Shown: piece by piece, positions 37,601-47,108 of the stretch
How the letters are laid out: every line of letters begins with the position of its first letter
Numbering within the stretch: position 1 is the stretch's first letter
From: Microbacterium sp. LWO14-1.2
GTDB lineage: Bacteria; Actinomycetota; Actinomycetes; Actinomycetales; Microbacteriaceae
Assembly (NCBI RefSeq): GCF_038397715.1
Contig: NZ_CP151633.1
Span: forward strand, 806,001 to 870,000
Length of the DNA stretch: 64,000 nt
Direction of reading: 5' to 3'
Notes under the pieces: generated by a model
What the model saw: the letters and a program-made list of their open reading frames with translations, nothing else
The model's database searches: none
What the model was told of the DNA's origin: nothing
Translations under genes and position numbers: made by a program

Positions 37601-37634
37601 GCGCGCACCCGAGGGCGTGCGCGCACTCTGCGAG

Positions 37635-39449
37635 CTAGACGAGGGTCTCCTGCCAGGCCGCGTGCAGCTGCGCGAACTTGCCCGTGCCGCCGATGAGCGC
37701 GTCGGGGCTGTCATCCTCGATGATGCGGCCGTGCTCCATGACCAGCACCCGATCGGCGATCGCGACCGTCGACAGGCGGTGCGCGATGATGATGGCCGTG
37801 CGGTCCTTGAGCAGCGTCTGCAGGGCATCCTGGATCAGACGCTCCGACGGGATGTCGAGCGACGCCGTCGCCTCGTCGAGGATCAGCACCGAGGGGTCGG
37901 CGAGGAACGCGCGCGCGAACGAGATGAGCTGCCGCTGTCCCGCCGACACCCGACCGCCGCGCTTGTTCACGTCGGTGTTGTAGCCGTCGGGCAGCGACGA
38001 GATGAACTCGTCGGCGCCGACCGCACGGGCCGCGGCACGGATCTCGTCGAGCGATGCGTCGGGCTTGCCCAGCGCGATGTTGTCGGCCACCGTCCCGCTG
38101 AAGAGGTACGCCTCCTGCGTGACCATGACGATCGCACGCCGCAGATCCTTCGGGTGCAGGTCGCGCAGGTCGACGCCGTCGAGCGTGACCGTGCCGAGCG
38201 ACGGATCGTAGAACCGCGAGATCAGCTTGGCCAGCGTCGACTTGCCCGCACCCGTCGTGCCGACGAGCGCGATGGTCTGCCCCGCGGGGATGTCGAGGGT
38301 GAAGTTCGGCAGGATCGTCTTCTCGCCGTTGTACCCGAAGGTGACCTCGTCGAACCGCACGTGTCCGCGTGACTCCCACAGGTCGACCGGCTTCTCGGGG
38401 TCGGGCACCGTCGGCACCTCTTCGAGGACGCCCGACACCTTCTCGAGTGCAGCCGTCGCCGACTGGTACGAGTTGAGGAACATCGCGATCTCCTGCATGG
38501 GCGCGAAGAAGTTGCGCACGTACAGCACTGCCGACAGCAGCACGCCGACGGTGAGCGCGTCGGCCGACACCCGGATGCCGCCCCACAGCACGACGATGCC
38601 GAGCACGAGCGCCGCGACGCCCATGAGCCCGGGCTCGAAGGTGCCGAACAGCAGCATCGAGCGACGGTTGACGTCTCGGTACTCACCGGCGATCTGCTGG
38701 AACGAGTCGTCGTTGCGGCGTTCCTTCCGGAACGCCTTGACCGCGCGGATGCCCGTCATGGTCTCGACGAACTGCACGATGACCTTCGCGCTGATGACGC
38801 GCGACTCCCGGTACACGAGCTGCGATCGCGAGTAGAACCACCGCATCAGGAAGAACAGCGGGATACCGCCGATAGCGAGGATCAGTCCCGACTGCCAGTC
38901 CCACACGCACAGGGCGATGAACGTGAACAGGCCGAACAGGACTCCGGAGACGAGCTCGTTGAGACCGCCGTCGAGCAGCTCGCGGATCGAGTCCAGGTCG
39001 CTCGTCTGCCGCGAGATGATGCGCCCGGACGTGTACGACTCGTGGAACTCGAGGCTGAGACGCTGGGTGTGCAGGAAGATCCGCTTGCGGAGGTCGAGCA
39101 GCACCGCCTGGGTCAGCTTCGCCGCGATGATCACGTACCAGGCGATCATGGCCGCGGCGACGGCACCCGCGAGCAGGTAGACGCCGCCGATCATGAACGT
39201 CGGCATCCAGTCGGCGCGCTCGATCACGGCGGGCAGGGCGCGGTCCAGGCCGATGCTGATCAGGATGGGTCCCGACACCTGCAGCGCGGTGGAGATCACG
39301 AGCACGACCGCGGCGAGCACGATCTGCGGCTTCAGCGGGCGCACGAGCGACCCGAGCAGGCGCAGCGATCTGCGGCGGATCGCCCTGCTCTCCTCGCGTG
39401 TGTAGCGGGAGCGGTCCTCGTCCTGGGTTCCGGTGATCGCGGAGCTCAT
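37635..39449 (-). CDS. ABC exporter half-transporter, catalytic subunit
   Basis: 604-residue fusion of a six-helix exporter membrane domain (about 40-330) and an ATPase domain. Walker A is [11 protein letters not shown], signature [14 protein letters not shown], Walker [14 protein letters not shown] with the catalytic Glu, and H-loop IIIAHRLS. The ATG overlaps the upstream subunit's TGA (ATGA), so the two form a heterodimer. Substrate (drug, lipid or peptide) is unknown. Confidence 0.92.
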   Translation of the reverse strand: MSSAITGTQDEDRSRYTREESRAIRRRSLRLLGSLVRPLKPQIVLAAVVLVISTALQVSGPILISIGLDRALPAVIERADWMPTFMIGGVYLLAGAVAAAMIAWYVIIAAKLTQAVLLDLRKRIFLHTQRLSLEFHESYTSGRIISRQTSDLDSIRELLDGGLNELVSGVLFGLFTFIALCVWDWQSGLILAIGGIPLFFLMRWFYSRSQLVYRESRVISAKVIVQFVETMTGIRAVKAFRKERRNDDSFQQIAGEYRDVNRRSMLLFGTFEPGLMGVAALVLGIVVLWGGIRVSADALTVGVLLSAVLYVRNFFAPMQEIAMFLNSYQSATAALEKVSGVLEEVPTVPDPEKPVDLWESRGHVRFDEVTFGYNGEKTILPNFTLDIPAGQTIALVGTTGAGKSTLAKLISRFYDPSLGTVTLDGVDLRDLHPKDLRRAIVMVTQEAYLFSGTVADNIALGKPDASLDEIRAAARAVGADEFISSLPDGYNTDVNKRGGRVSAGQRQLISFARAFLADPSVLILDEATASLDIPSERLIQDALQTLLKDRTAIIIAHRLSTVAIADRVLVMEHGRIIEDDSPDALIGGTGKFAQLHAAWQETLV

Positions 39450-41380
39450 CGCTGCACCTCCTTCTCGGTGAACAGGTCTTCGTCGTCGGGGGTCTCCTCG
39501 CGGATGCCCTCGCGCACGGCATCCTCGATCTCGTCCTGCTCGTCGCGGATGATCGGGATCGCGCCGGTGCGCGCGGCCTCCTCGGCCTCGAGGCTCGAGA
39601 TGACGTGCCGGTAGTGACTGCTCGACTTCAGCAGCTCGGAGTGCGTGCCGACCGCCGTGACGCGCCCTGCCTCGAGCAGGGCGACCCGGTCGGCGAGCGC
39701 CACCGTCGAGGGACGGTGCGCGACGATCAGCGCCGTCGTGTCGGCCAGTACGTGGCGCAGCGCCTCTTCGACGAGTGCTTCGGTGTCGACGTCGAGCGCC
39801 GACAGCGGGTCGTCGAGCACGAGGACCTTGGGCTTCGCGGCGACGGCACGGGCGAGGGCGAGTCGCTGACGCTGCCCACCGGACAGGCTCAGCCCCTCCT
39901 CGCCGATGATCGTCTCGACGCCCTCGGGGAGCGTGTCGACGAACGACGCCTGTGCGACCTCGAGCGCTTCGCGCAGCACCCGCTCGGCCTCGTCGCTGTG
40001 CACGTCGAGGTCGGCGCGACCGAGCAGAACGTTCTCCCGCACGGATGCCGAGAACAGCGTGGCATCCTCGAAGGCCATCGCGATGTGCTGACGCAGCTCC
40101 GCGAGCGGCAGGTCGCGCACATCGACGCCGTCGAGGGTCACGCGGCCGCCTGTCACGTCGTACAGACGCGTCGGGAGGGTCGTGAGGGTCGTCTTGCCGC
40201 TGCCGGTCAGGCCGACGAGCGCCATGGTCTCGCCCGGCCGGAGCACGAGGTCGATGCCGTCGAGCAGGTCGCGCTCGTGCGCCCCTGCGTCTTGGTAGCG
40301 GAAGTGCGCACCGTCGAAGGCGAGCTCGCCGCGCGGGTTCTCGATGTGCACCGGGTTCTCGGGATCGGTGATCGTGTTGATCTCGGCGTAGATGTCGAAC
40401 ACGCGGTCCGTCGCCGTGCGCGCGTCGAGCATGAACGAGAACAGGAACCCGATCGACTCGATGGGCCACCGCAGCACGGTCGCCATGGCGAAGAACGCGA
40501 ACAGCTCGGGCAGCTCGATGGCGCCCTGCGAGATCAGCCAGATGCCCGACATGAGGCTCAGACCGAACGCGATCTGCGGCATGAGGTCGAGCCAGAACCA
40601 GATCGACGAGATCGCTCCGGCCTTGCTCATCTCGGTCTCGCGCAGCGTCTCGGCCTGGCGGCTGAACCGACGGAGGGCGTGCTTGCCGCGCCCGAACGCC
40701 TTGAGCACGCGGATGCCGTGCACGCTCTCCTCGACGCTGGTGGCGAGGTCGCCGGCCTGGTCCTGGCTGCGCCGGGTGAGGGCGCCGTAGCGCTTCTCGA
40801 ACAGGTAGCCGCGGATCCAGAGTGGGATGGCCGTGACGATGAAGATCGTGCCCAGCAGCCAGTGCCAGCGGAAGAGCAGCACGGCGCCGATGATGATGGT
40901 CAGGACGTTGACGACGAGCAGCACGAGACCGAACGCGAGCCAGCGGCGGATCAGGCCGATGTCCTGCATCATGCGGCTCAGGAGCTGACCCGACTGCCAG
41001 CGGTCGTGGAACGCGACGGGCAGCGTCTGCAGCCGCGAGTACAGCTCGGTGCGCATCTTGTACTCGACCTGCGTGGCGGGATTGAGCACGAACTGGCGGC
41101 GCAGCCACACCATGAGCGCCTCGCCGAGGGCGAGGCCGAACACGGCGAGCGCACCCCAGACGATGGCGTCGATGGCTCCGGTCTGCACCGGCCCGCGGAT
41201 GATCTGCTCGAGAACGATCGGGATCATCAGGGCGATGACGGCGGCGGCGAGCGCGCTGAGGGCGCCGCCCGCGAGCCGCCAGAGGACGGGCTTCACGAAC
41301 GGCTTGAGCCGCCACAGGGCTGCCGGTGTGGAGAGGGATGACGACGGTGAGCTGTTCGACGATGAAGGCGAGGAAGACAT
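39446..41380 (-). CDS. ABC exporter half-transporter, degenerate-site subunit
   Basis: 644 residues: Ser/Pro-rich N-terminus, six-helix membrane domain (about 30-320), ATPase domain with Walker [12 protein letters not shown], signature [14 protein letters not shown], and an acidic C-terminal tail. Walker B reads [12 protein letters not shown], with Asp in place of the catalytic Glu; its partner has Glu there. One canonical and one degenerate ATP site is the hallmark of TmrAB/BmrCD-like heterodimers. It is first in the operon; a 21-codon leader ORF lies 115 bp upstream on the same transcript. Confidence 0.92.
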   Translation of the reverse strand: MSSSPSSSNSSPSSSLSTPAALWRLKPFVKPVLWRLAGGALSALAAAVIALMIPIVLEQIIRGPVQTGAIDAIVWGALAVFGLALGEALMVWLRRQFVLNPATQVEYKMRTELYSRLQTLPVAFHDRWQSGQLLSRMMQDIGLIRRWLAFGLVLLVVNVLTIIIGAVLLFRWHWLLGTIFIVTAIPLWIRGYLFEKRYGALTRRSQDQAGDLATSVEESVHGIRVLKAFGRGKHALRRFSRQAETLRETEMSKAGAISSIWFWLDLMPQIAFGLSLMSGIWLISQGAIELPELFAFFAMATVLRWPIESIGFLFSFMLDARTATDRVFDIYAEINTITDPENPVHIENPRGELAFDGAHFRYQDAGAHERDLLDGIDLVLRPGETMALVGLTGSGKTTLTTLPTRLYDVTGGRVTLDGVDVRDLPLAELRQHIAMAFEDATLFSASVRENVLLGRADLDVHSDEAERVLREALEVAQASFVDTLPEGVETIIGEEGLSLSGGQRQRLALARAVAAKPKVLVLDDPLSALDVDTEALVEEALRHVLADTTALIVAHRPSTVALADRVALLEAGRVTAVGTHSELLKSSSHYRHVISSLEAEEAARTGAIPIIRDEQDEIEDAVREGIREETPDDEDLFTEKEVQR

Positions 41381-41495
41381 GTCTCTCAGACGAGTTTCGT
41401 ATGGAAAGCGGTTACTGAACGGGGGCGGGCGCGGAGAAGACTCTCGGAGTCCGGCGTCCGAAGCGATGGAGTCGCGATGCGGCTCCGAGTGGGCT

Positions 41496-41561
41496 CTAGC
41501 GGAGCGGACGCGCCGGGGTCGAGCCGTGAGCGGCGATCGGCGCAGTGACGATCGATGTCAT
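41496..41561 (-). CDS. Leader peptide ORF upstream of the ABC exporter
   Basis: A 21-residue frame (begins [13 protein letters not shown], ends ARPLR) with a very strong ribosome site, GAGGAGG 5 nt before the ATG, about 47 nt after a predicted transcription start. It is followed by 115 nt of leader before the exporter ATG, containing a CTCGGAG/CTCCGAG stem and an internal GACTCCGAGAGTC hairpin. The plan looks like an attenuation leader, in which ribosome stalling would control the exporter; no homologue is recognised. Confidence 0.5.
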   Translation of the reverse strand: MTSIVTAPIAAHGSTPARPLR

Positions 41562-41614
41562 GATGTCCTCCTCAGGGGCTCGGCGGTGTCGTCCGGTCGG
41601 CGCGACAGCCCACC

Positions 41615-41644
41615 AGCCTATTCCTGAGAACCAGCTGAGCGCAA
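41615..41644 (-). promoter_or_regulatory. Promoter of the leader-ABC exporter operon
   Basis: On the minus strand TTGCGC (41644-41639) and TAGGCT (41620-41615) are separated by 18 nt; the start point is expected near 41608. No other gene lies between it and the exporter except the leader ORF. Confidence 0.6.
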
Positions 41645-41701
41645 GAGAGATTCCCGATCCGCAGAAAGAGGTCGGCGCCTCTCCTCTCGCGCGGGAGCCG
41701 G

Positions 41702-42196
41702 TCAGACGGCGGCCTCGCGGGCGAGCAGGCTCTGCTTCACGGGCAGACCCCAGGCGAATCCGCCGAGGGTTCCATCGGTGCGCAGGACGCGGTGGCACGG
41801 CACGAACAGCGCCGGAGCGTTCCTGGCGCAGATCGAGGCGGCGGCCCGCACGGCCTGGGGATTGCCGAGACGAGCGGCGAACGACGTGTACGTCAGCGGC
41901 TCCCCCGGGGCGATCGCCCGCAGTGCCGCCCACCCGAGCTGCTGCAGCGCGGTCCCGTGCTGCGACACCGCCACGGCGTCGATCGCCGTCACGTCGCCGG
42001 CGTAGTACGCGTGCGCGGCCGCTGCGGCATCCGTCTCGCCGTCTCGCACGTCGACGGGGCGGTGCGCGGCCGGGAGGCGGAAGAAGGTGGCCTCGCGATC
42101 CGCGGTCCAGCCGGAAGCGAGCACGCGCTGCTGCTCGTCGGCGAGGATCGTGAACGGCCCGTCGGGAGTGTCGATGGTCTGGATGAGGGCGGTCAT
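41702..42196 (-). CDS. ogt: Methylated-DNA--protein-cysteine methyltransferase
   Basis: 164-residue suicide repair protein that transfers O6-alkyl groups from guanine to its Cys. The active-site motif is [20 protein letters not shown] near residue 130, preceded by the DNA-binding helix region [24 protein letters not shown]. It has no Ada N-terminal domain. The ATG overlaps the stop of the Ada-AlkA gene (ATGA), so direct reversal and glycosylase repair of alkylation damage are made together. Confidence 0.93.
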   Translation of the reverse strand: MTALIQTIDTPDGPFTILADEQQRVLASGWTADREATFFRLPAAHRPVDVRDGETDAAAAAHAYYAGDVTAIDAVAVSQHGTALQQLGWAALRAIAPGEPLTYTSFAARLGNPQAVRAAASICARNAPALFVPCHRVLRTDGTLGGFAWGLPVKQSLLAREAAV

Positions 42197-43761
42197 GAGG
42201 ACTCCTTTACAGGGGACGGGACGCTCGCAGAGCGCGGGAGGCTCGCGGGAGGCGGCGTGTTCGAGGAAGGTGACGCAGCTGGGACAGACGGCACGGCTGG
42301 GACACGCACGCGCTGGGGGCGCACCGGGGCTGCGCGCCACAGGTGTGCGCTGAGGTAGCTGCGCCAGGGCGCGACGCGCTCCGCCCACGCCACGAGCGGG
42401 CGGGGTTCGGCGGGCAGTCCCGCGGCGGCTGCACCGGCACGCAGCGCGACGTCGCCGGGAAGCATCACGTCGGGGTCGCCGAGCACCCGCATCCGTACGT
42501 AGTCGGCCGTCCACGGCCCGATGCCGGGCATCGCGAGCAGCGCCGCGCGCTGCTCGCCGGCATCGTCGCCGACCGTGAGCTGCAGCGATCCGTCGGCGAG
42601 AGCCTCGGCCGCTCCCACGATCGATCTGATGCGTGCGGCGGGCCCGCGCAGCACGTCGGCGCCATGCTCGGCGATCGCCGCCATGGTCGGGAACAGGATG
42701 CCGCCCTCGATGCGCTCGCCCAGCGCCTCGGTCAGCGCGGTCAGCGCCGTGCGCGCGGCGACCACCGTGATCTGCTGCCCCACCATCGCCCTGATCAGCA
42801 TCTCGTGCGGGTCGGCGGAGCCGGGCACCCGGATCCCCGGCGTGCGCGCCACGAGAGGGGCGAGTTCGGGGTGCGCGCTCAGCGCCTCGTCGATCGCGAG
42901 CGGATCGGCGTCCAGGTCGAAGAGGCGCCGGGCCGTCGAGACGAGCGGTGCGAGGTCTCCCAGCTGGGTGACGCGCGTGCGCAGGTGCAGCCGCTCATCG
43001 GCATCCCGATGCACCTCGAACCAGGCCGGTCCGCCGACCATCCGCAGGTGCCGGGAGAACGAGGACTCCCCTGCCTCCTCCGCACCGGGGATCGCGCGAG
43101 CCGCCATCCATTCGAAGATGCCCGACGAGTCCAGCGGACCGCGATACGGCAGGATCAGGTCGATGGACCCCGGCGCGGCGGTGATGCTCCCCCGCCGCCG
43201 AGCACGCAGCTCGCCCGGTGTCAGACCGAAGACCTCGCGGATCGTGTCGTTGCACTGTCGGATGCTCGCGAAGCCCGCCGAGAACGCGACGTCGGACACC
43301 GGCAGGCTGGTGCCGACGAGCAGCATGCGCGCGGTATGAGCCCGATGCGCTCTGGCCAGTGCAAGCGGCCCGGCGCCGAGCTCGGCCGACAGCAGACGCG
43401 TGAGGTGCCTGGTCGAGTACCCGAGGCGCTGCGCGAGGCCCGAGACACCCTCGCGCTCGACGACTCCGGAGGAGATCAGGCGCATGGCCCGCGCGGCGAC
43501 ATCGCTGCGCACGTTCCACGCGGGCGAGCCGGGCGCTGCCTCCGGCAGACACCGTTTGCAGGCACGGTAGCCCGCTTCGTGGGCAGCCGCGCTGGTCGGA
43601 TAGAACGTGACGTTCGCCGGCTTCGGCGTGCGGGCGGGACAGCTCGGTCGGCAGTAGATTCCGGTCGTGCGCACCGCCGTGACGAACTGGCCGTCGAAGC
43701 GGGTGTCGCGCGCGCTGATCGCGCGATACCGCTCGTCGAAGTCGATCACGGGGAAGCTCAT
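42193..43761 (-). CDS. Ada regulatory domain fused to AlkA DNA-3-methyladenine glycosylase
   Basis: 522 residues. Residues 1-80 are the Ada zinc domain with C37, C41, C68 and C71 ([13 protein letters not shown]), which accepts methyl from phosphotriesters. Residues about 88-190 are AraC-type helix-turn-helix. The rest is AlkA: N-terminal domain then helix-hairpin-helix [32 protein letters not shown] with the catalytic Asp. The tail after about 480 is Pro/Ser-rich. This Ada-AlkA fusion is known in actinobacteria; methylated protein likely activates its own operon with ogt. Confidence 0.93.
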   Translation of the reverse strand: MSFPVIDFDERYRAISARDTRFDGQFVTAVRTTGIYCRPSCPARTPKPANVTFYPTSAAAHEAGYRACKRCLPEAAPGSPAWNVRSDVAARAMRLISSGVVEREGVSGLAQRLGYSTRHLTRLLSAELGAGPLALARAHRAHTARMLLVGTSLPVSDVAFSAGFASIRQCNDTIREVFGLTPGELRARRRGSITAAPGSIDLILPYRGPLDSSGIFEWMAARAIPGAEEAGESSFSRHLRMVGGPAWFEVHRDADERLHLRTRVTQLGDLAPLVSTARRLFDLDADPLAIDEALSAHPELAPLVARTPGIRVPGSADPHEMLIRAMVGQQITVVAARTALTALTEALGERIEGGILFPTMAAIAEHGADVLRGPAARIRSIVGAAEALADGSLQLTVGDDAGEQRAALLAMPGIGPWTADYVRMRVLGDPDVMLPGDVALRAGAAAAGLPAEPRPLVAWAERVAPWRSYLSAHLWRAAPVRPQRVRVPAVPSVPAASPSSNTPPPASLPRSASVPSPVKESS

Positions 43762-43850
43762 GCCTCCACTCTGTCACGCGCCTCCGACATCGGCTGGCGG
43801 AAATCGGACACGGCTGTGGACGGCGGCCGAGGCCCCAGAACACACCGAAG

Positions 43851-43882
43851 ACCCCGGCCCGCTGACGTCAGCGGGCCGGGGT
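43851..43882 (-). terminator. Terminator after the APC permease gene
   Basis: Perfect 32-bp palindrome: ACCCCGGCCCGCTGAC and its exact complement back to back, 32 bp beyond the permease stop. Confidence 0.85.
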
Positions 43883-43913
43883 CCGGATGCGAGCCGGGGT
43901 CGAGGCGAGAGCG

Positions 43914-45464
43914 TCAGACCGCGTCGGAGACGGCGCGGATCTCCTCGTCCGGGTGGTCCTGCGCATAGCGAGGACCGGCCTCGCCATTGCGCAGCCGACG
44001 CCGCAGCACCAGCAGCCACCAGACCAGGGCCAGCGCCATGATGCCGGCGAAGACGTAGGCGTTGCCCGCGAACGGCGGGAGGAAGACGAGCGCGAGGTCC
44101 ACCCCGGCGAAGACGACGACGCCGATCACGAGCAGCGGGATCCTGGCCCGCCCGAGATCGAACGCGCCCTTCTCCGGCGCGGGCATGCGTCCCCGCACGG
44201 CCGCGATGAGCAGGCCGATGGTCTGCAGCAGGTACGTCGTGAAGAACGCCAGCGTCGCGATCCCGAGGAAGTAGTTGAACGCCTGCGGGCTGACGAGCGC
44301 CGACAGCAGCAGCAGCACCGACACGACGCCGAGGGTGATGACCGAGGTCGACGGCGTCTTGCGCTTGGGCGCGACGTGCCGCAGCGTCCGGGAGAACGGC
44401 ATCATGTTGTCGCGCGACAGCGAGTAGAGCAGGCGGGTGCCGACGAGCACGTTCGACAGCAGGCAGACGAGGATGTTCGTGAGTGCGATCGCGATCACGA
44501 TCCGGGCGACCACGGGGCCGAGCTGCTGACTGATGATCTCCTCGATCGGCGCGCTGGATCCGGCCACGGCATCCGCGTCCTTGATCGCCAGCACGTAGAC
44601 CAGATACATGGCGAACTCGATGACGCACGAGACCGCGAAGGCGTAGAACATCGTGCGCGGGATGACACGGCGGGCGTCCTTCGTCTCCTCGGCGACATCG
44701 GCGACGGCCTCGACGCCCACCAGACCGAAGAACGGCCCGAGCGCGGCGGTGAACCAGGCGACGATGTACGGCACGGTCTCGTCGGGGCTCTTGCCGACGA
44801 AGAGCGACGAGAACGGCTGGGCGTTCTCGGGCGCGAAGATGAGCACGAGCGCGATGATGAGCGTCACGACGACGGTGACGACCAGCTCGAGCCCGACGCC
44901 GATGTTGTTGATGAACGTGGCAAGACGCACCTTGTAGGCGTTGATGAGCACGCACACCACGACCACGGCCACCGCGATGAGGATCTGTTCGCGCTGTTCG
45001 AGCTCCCACCCGAACACGCTGCCGAGATACCCCGCGAAGATGTAACCGAGGCTCGTCATGCCGCTGATCCAGCCGATCAGCGCGCAGAAGCCCGTGAACC
45101 AGCCGAAGGTCGACCCGTTGAGTCGGCTCGTCCACTGGTACGCGTACCCGGCGAGCGGGATCTTGCCTGCGACGTCCGCGGCGATCAGCGTCCAGATGAG
45201 GAACACGGGGATGGCGAGGAAGAGCGTCCAGATGAACGGGGCGCCCGCGTTGAGGTAGCCGGCCGAGAAGCCGGTGAAGACGGCGGTCGTCGCGCTGATC
45301 GTCGAGAAGCCGATCGCGAACGACGCGATGCGGCCGACCGACCGGTCGAGCTTCTGCGAGTAGCCGAACTCGGCGAGGCGGGCGTCCTCGTCCTCGTCCG
45401 ATCGACGCGGCGGCGGTGTCAGCGATGTGACCGGCGGGTCCTGCGGTGTTCGGGAATCGACCAT
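43914..45464 (-). CDS. APC-family permease
   Basis: 516-residue membrane protein with about 12 helices in the amino acid-polyamine-organocation superfamily. N-terminal cytoplasmic Pro/Asp-rich tail, then AEFGYSQKLDRSVGRIASFAIGFSTISATT, the substrate-site helix 1 region, and PLAGYAYQWTSRLNGSTFGW near 103. Related to the GABA/ethanolamine/choline-type permeases. A strong AGGAG precedes the ATG. It is downstream of a LysR gene on the same strand and opposite a kinase-isomerase operon, so its substrate may feed those enzymes; this is inference. Confidence 0.87.
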   Translation of the reverse strand: MVDSRTPQDPPVTSLTPPPRRSDEDEDARLAEFGYSQKLDRSVGRIASFAIGFSTISATTAVFTGFSAGYLNAGAPFIWTLFLAIPVFLIWTLIAADVAGKIPLAGYAYQWTSRLNGSTFGWFTGFCALIGWISGMTSLGYIFAGYLGSVFGWELEQREQILIAVAVVVVCVLINAYKVRLATFINNIGVGLELVVTVVVTLIIALVLIFAPENAQPFSSLFVGKSPDETVPYIVAWFTAALGPFFGLVGVEAVADVAEETKDARRVIPRTMFYAFAVSCVIEFAMYLVYVLAIKDADAVAGSSAPIEEIISQQLGPVVARIVIAIALTNILVCLLSNVLVGTRLLYSLSRDNMMPFSRTLRHVAPKRKTPSTSVITLGVVSVLLLLSALVSPQAFNYFLGIATLAFFTTYLLQTIGLLIAAVRGRMPAPEKGAFDLGRARIPLLVIGVVVFAGVDLALVFLPPFAGNAYVFAGIMALALVWWLLVLRRRLRNGEAGPRYAQDHPDEEIRAVSDAV

Positions 45465-45582
45465 GGGGCTCTCCTAGCGTCCTTGCTGAGGTCGTGGGTG
45501 ACCGTTCGCTGTTGCCCAGTGAAGCGAGCGCGCCCCGGACGGCGGAAGGTCGAGACTCTTATGTCCCGACAACCTCCGTCGA

Positions 45583-46491
45583 TCAGTCCGACCTCTCACC
45601 CGCCGGCGCGTTCCCGAGCATGTGCTCGACGAGGCGGCGTCCCGGTGTCGTGAAGCGGTCGGGTCGCCACGCCACCGCCGTGTAGCTGATCGGGCGATCC
45701 ACGATCGGCACGAATCGGAGCCCCGGTCGGTCGTACAACCGCACCATCGACGACGTCGTGAAGCTGATGCCCACCCCTCGGGCGACGAGCGTGACCTCGG
45801 CCTCGTAGGTCGCGGCCTCGGCGGCGATCTGCGGCGGCCTCCCTCCCCTGGCGTCGGCGGCGAACCAGAAGTCCCGCCACTGGCCGGCCGACTTGGGGGC
45901 GACGATGATCGGCTCGTCGAGCAGCTCGTCGATGCGGAGCTCGTCCCGGTCGGCGAGCCGGTGCGTGCGCGGCAGGCACGCGACCCAGGTCTCCTCCGCC
46001 ACCACCGCCATCGCGATGTCGGGCACGTCGACCGGAGGGCGCAGCAGCGCGATGTCGGTCTGCCCGCCGGCGAGGCCCGCCGTGGGGTCGGAGAAGTCGA
46101 ACTCGATCGTCTCGATCGTCACGCCGGGCAGCGCCTCCTCGACGCCGTCGAGCAGCTCGAACAGCAGGTCGGCCCCCGTGCCGATCAGGTAGCCGAGGCG
46201 CACGTGGGCGTGGTCGATGAGCGTGACGACCGCCTCGAGCGCCGCGTCGACCTCCGCGAGAGCCTTCTCGACGTGCGGCAGCCATTCCCGGCCCGTCGCC
46301 GTGAGAGTGACCGAGCGCGTGTCCCGGTCGAACAGCCGGTCGCCGATGATCCGCTCGAGGCTCTGGATCGCGGCCGACAGGGCCGGCTGGCTGATGAACA
46401 GCCGCTCCGACGCGCGCCGGTAGTTGAGCTCCTCGCCCAGCACCGCGAAATAGCGCAGGGCACGCAGGTTCACGTCGGGCAGCGATCGCAT
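45583..46491 (-). CDS. LysR-family transcriptional regulator
   Basis: 302 residues. N-terminal winged helix-turn-helix: NLRALRYFAVLGEELNYRRASERLFISQPALSAAIQSLE (within residues 8-47), then the LysR substrate-binding domain. It is divergent from the yjbQ-kinase operon with a T-N11-A box in the gap, the usual arrangement for LysR control of the divergent genes. The permease gene lies downstream in the same direction, 118 bp away. Confidence 0.93.
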   Translation of the reverse strand: MRSLPDVNLRALRYFAVLGEELNYRRASERLFISQPALSAAIQSLERIIGDRLFDRDTRSVTLTATGREWLPHVEKALAEVDAALEAVVTLIDHAHVRLGYLIGTGADLLFELLDGVEEALPGVTIETIEFDFSDPTAGLAGGQTDIALLRPPVDVPDIAMAVVAEETWVACLPRTHRLADRDELRIDELLDEPIIVAPKSAGQWRDFWFAADARGGRPPQIAAEAATYEAEVTLVARGVGISFTTSSMVRLYDRPGLRFVPIVDRPISYTAVAWRPDRFTTPGRRLVEHMLGNAPAGERSD

Positions 46492-46506
46492 GCGGACATC
46501 CTATTG

Positions 46507-46521
46507 ATAGGTGCAGGTTAT
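46507..46521. promoter_or_regulatory. LysR box
   Basis: ATA-N9-TAT (ATAGGTGCAGGTTAT), containing T-N11-A, lies 16-30 bp upstream of the LysR start and about 90 bp before yjbQ. An additional CTAT-TG-ATAG inverted repeat overlaps its left half. Confidence 0.5.
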
Positions 46522-46609
46522 GTGACCATCGCCGTTCGGTCTTTCCGCCCGGCCGCTCCCCCGACCCAGACTGATGCCGACATCACCACGGTCGAGACAG
46601 GAGCCTCCC

Positions 46610-47107
46610 ATGACCGCCCACCACCACTCGTTCACGATCGAGACCCCGGCACGTCAGGAGTTCTTCGACGTGACCGAACGGATGCTGGAGTTCGTGCGCT
46701 CCTCCGGCGTGCGCGACGGCATCGCCGTCGCCTACTCCGCCCACACCTCGTGCTGCGTGCTGCTGCAGGAGGAGTCGGAGGACACGACGTACTACGGCAC
46801 GCAGCTGCTGCTGCAGGACACCCTGAACGTGCTGGCGAAGATCGCGCCGCCGACCCGACACGAGGGTCAGTACCTGCATCCCGGCCCCGTCCACATCCGC
46901 AACGCGGCCGCGCTCCGCGACGAGCTGCCGGAGTGGGGCCTGAACACCGACGGGCACATCCTCTCGTCGATCCTCGGTCGGTCCGAGAGCATGCCGATCG
47001 TCGACGGCGAGCTCGTGCTCGGCGAGTTCGGTCGCATCTACTTCGGCGACCTCGACTCGGTCAGGGCCCGAACCCGCACCGTGCACTTCCAGCTCATCGG
47101 AGACTGA
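46610..47107 (+). CDS. yjbQ: YjbQ-family (UPF0047) protein
   Basis: 165 residues with the family pattern: TERMLEFVRSSGVRDGIAVAYSAHTSCCVLLQEESE (His and Cys near residue 50) and HEGQYLHPGPVHIRNAAAL, then LGRSESMPIVDGELVLGEFGRIYFGDLD. Family members are linked to a secondary thiamine-phosphate synthase activity, but the cellular role is unclear. AGGAG lies 8 nt before ATG 46610. It is the first gene of the kinase-isomerase-dehydrogenase operon; one base separates it from the kinase start. Confidence 0.88.
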   Translation: MTAHHHSFTIETPARQEFFDVTERMLEFVRSSGVRDGIAVAYSAHTSCCVLLQEESEDTTYYGTQLLLQDTLNVLAKIAPPTRHEGQYLHPGPVHIRNAAALRDELPEWGLNTDGHILSSILGRSESMPIVDGELVLGEFGRIYFGDLDSVRARTRTVHFQLIGD

Positions 47108-47108
47108 C

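Larger units (their letters stand above)
36482..37603. mobile_element. DUF559 gene flanked by paired palindromic repeat clusters (possible REPIN-like or mobile element)
   Basis: The 1122-bp segment begins with CGCAACTTCTGCGGCC and ends with its exact reverse complement, giving a 16-bp terminal inverted repeat. Inside, two 78-bp clusters bracket one AbiEi/DUF559 gene. No clear target-site duplication was found in the flanks. It has no recognisable transposase; whether it moves is unproven, and the inverted termini follow partly from each cluster being palindromic. Confidence 0.5.

Noticed and set aside
36482..37603. Calling the DUF559 segment a confirmed insertion sequence
   Set aside because: No transposase and no target-site duplication were seen, and the terminal inverted repeat is partly a by-product of palindromic clusters.
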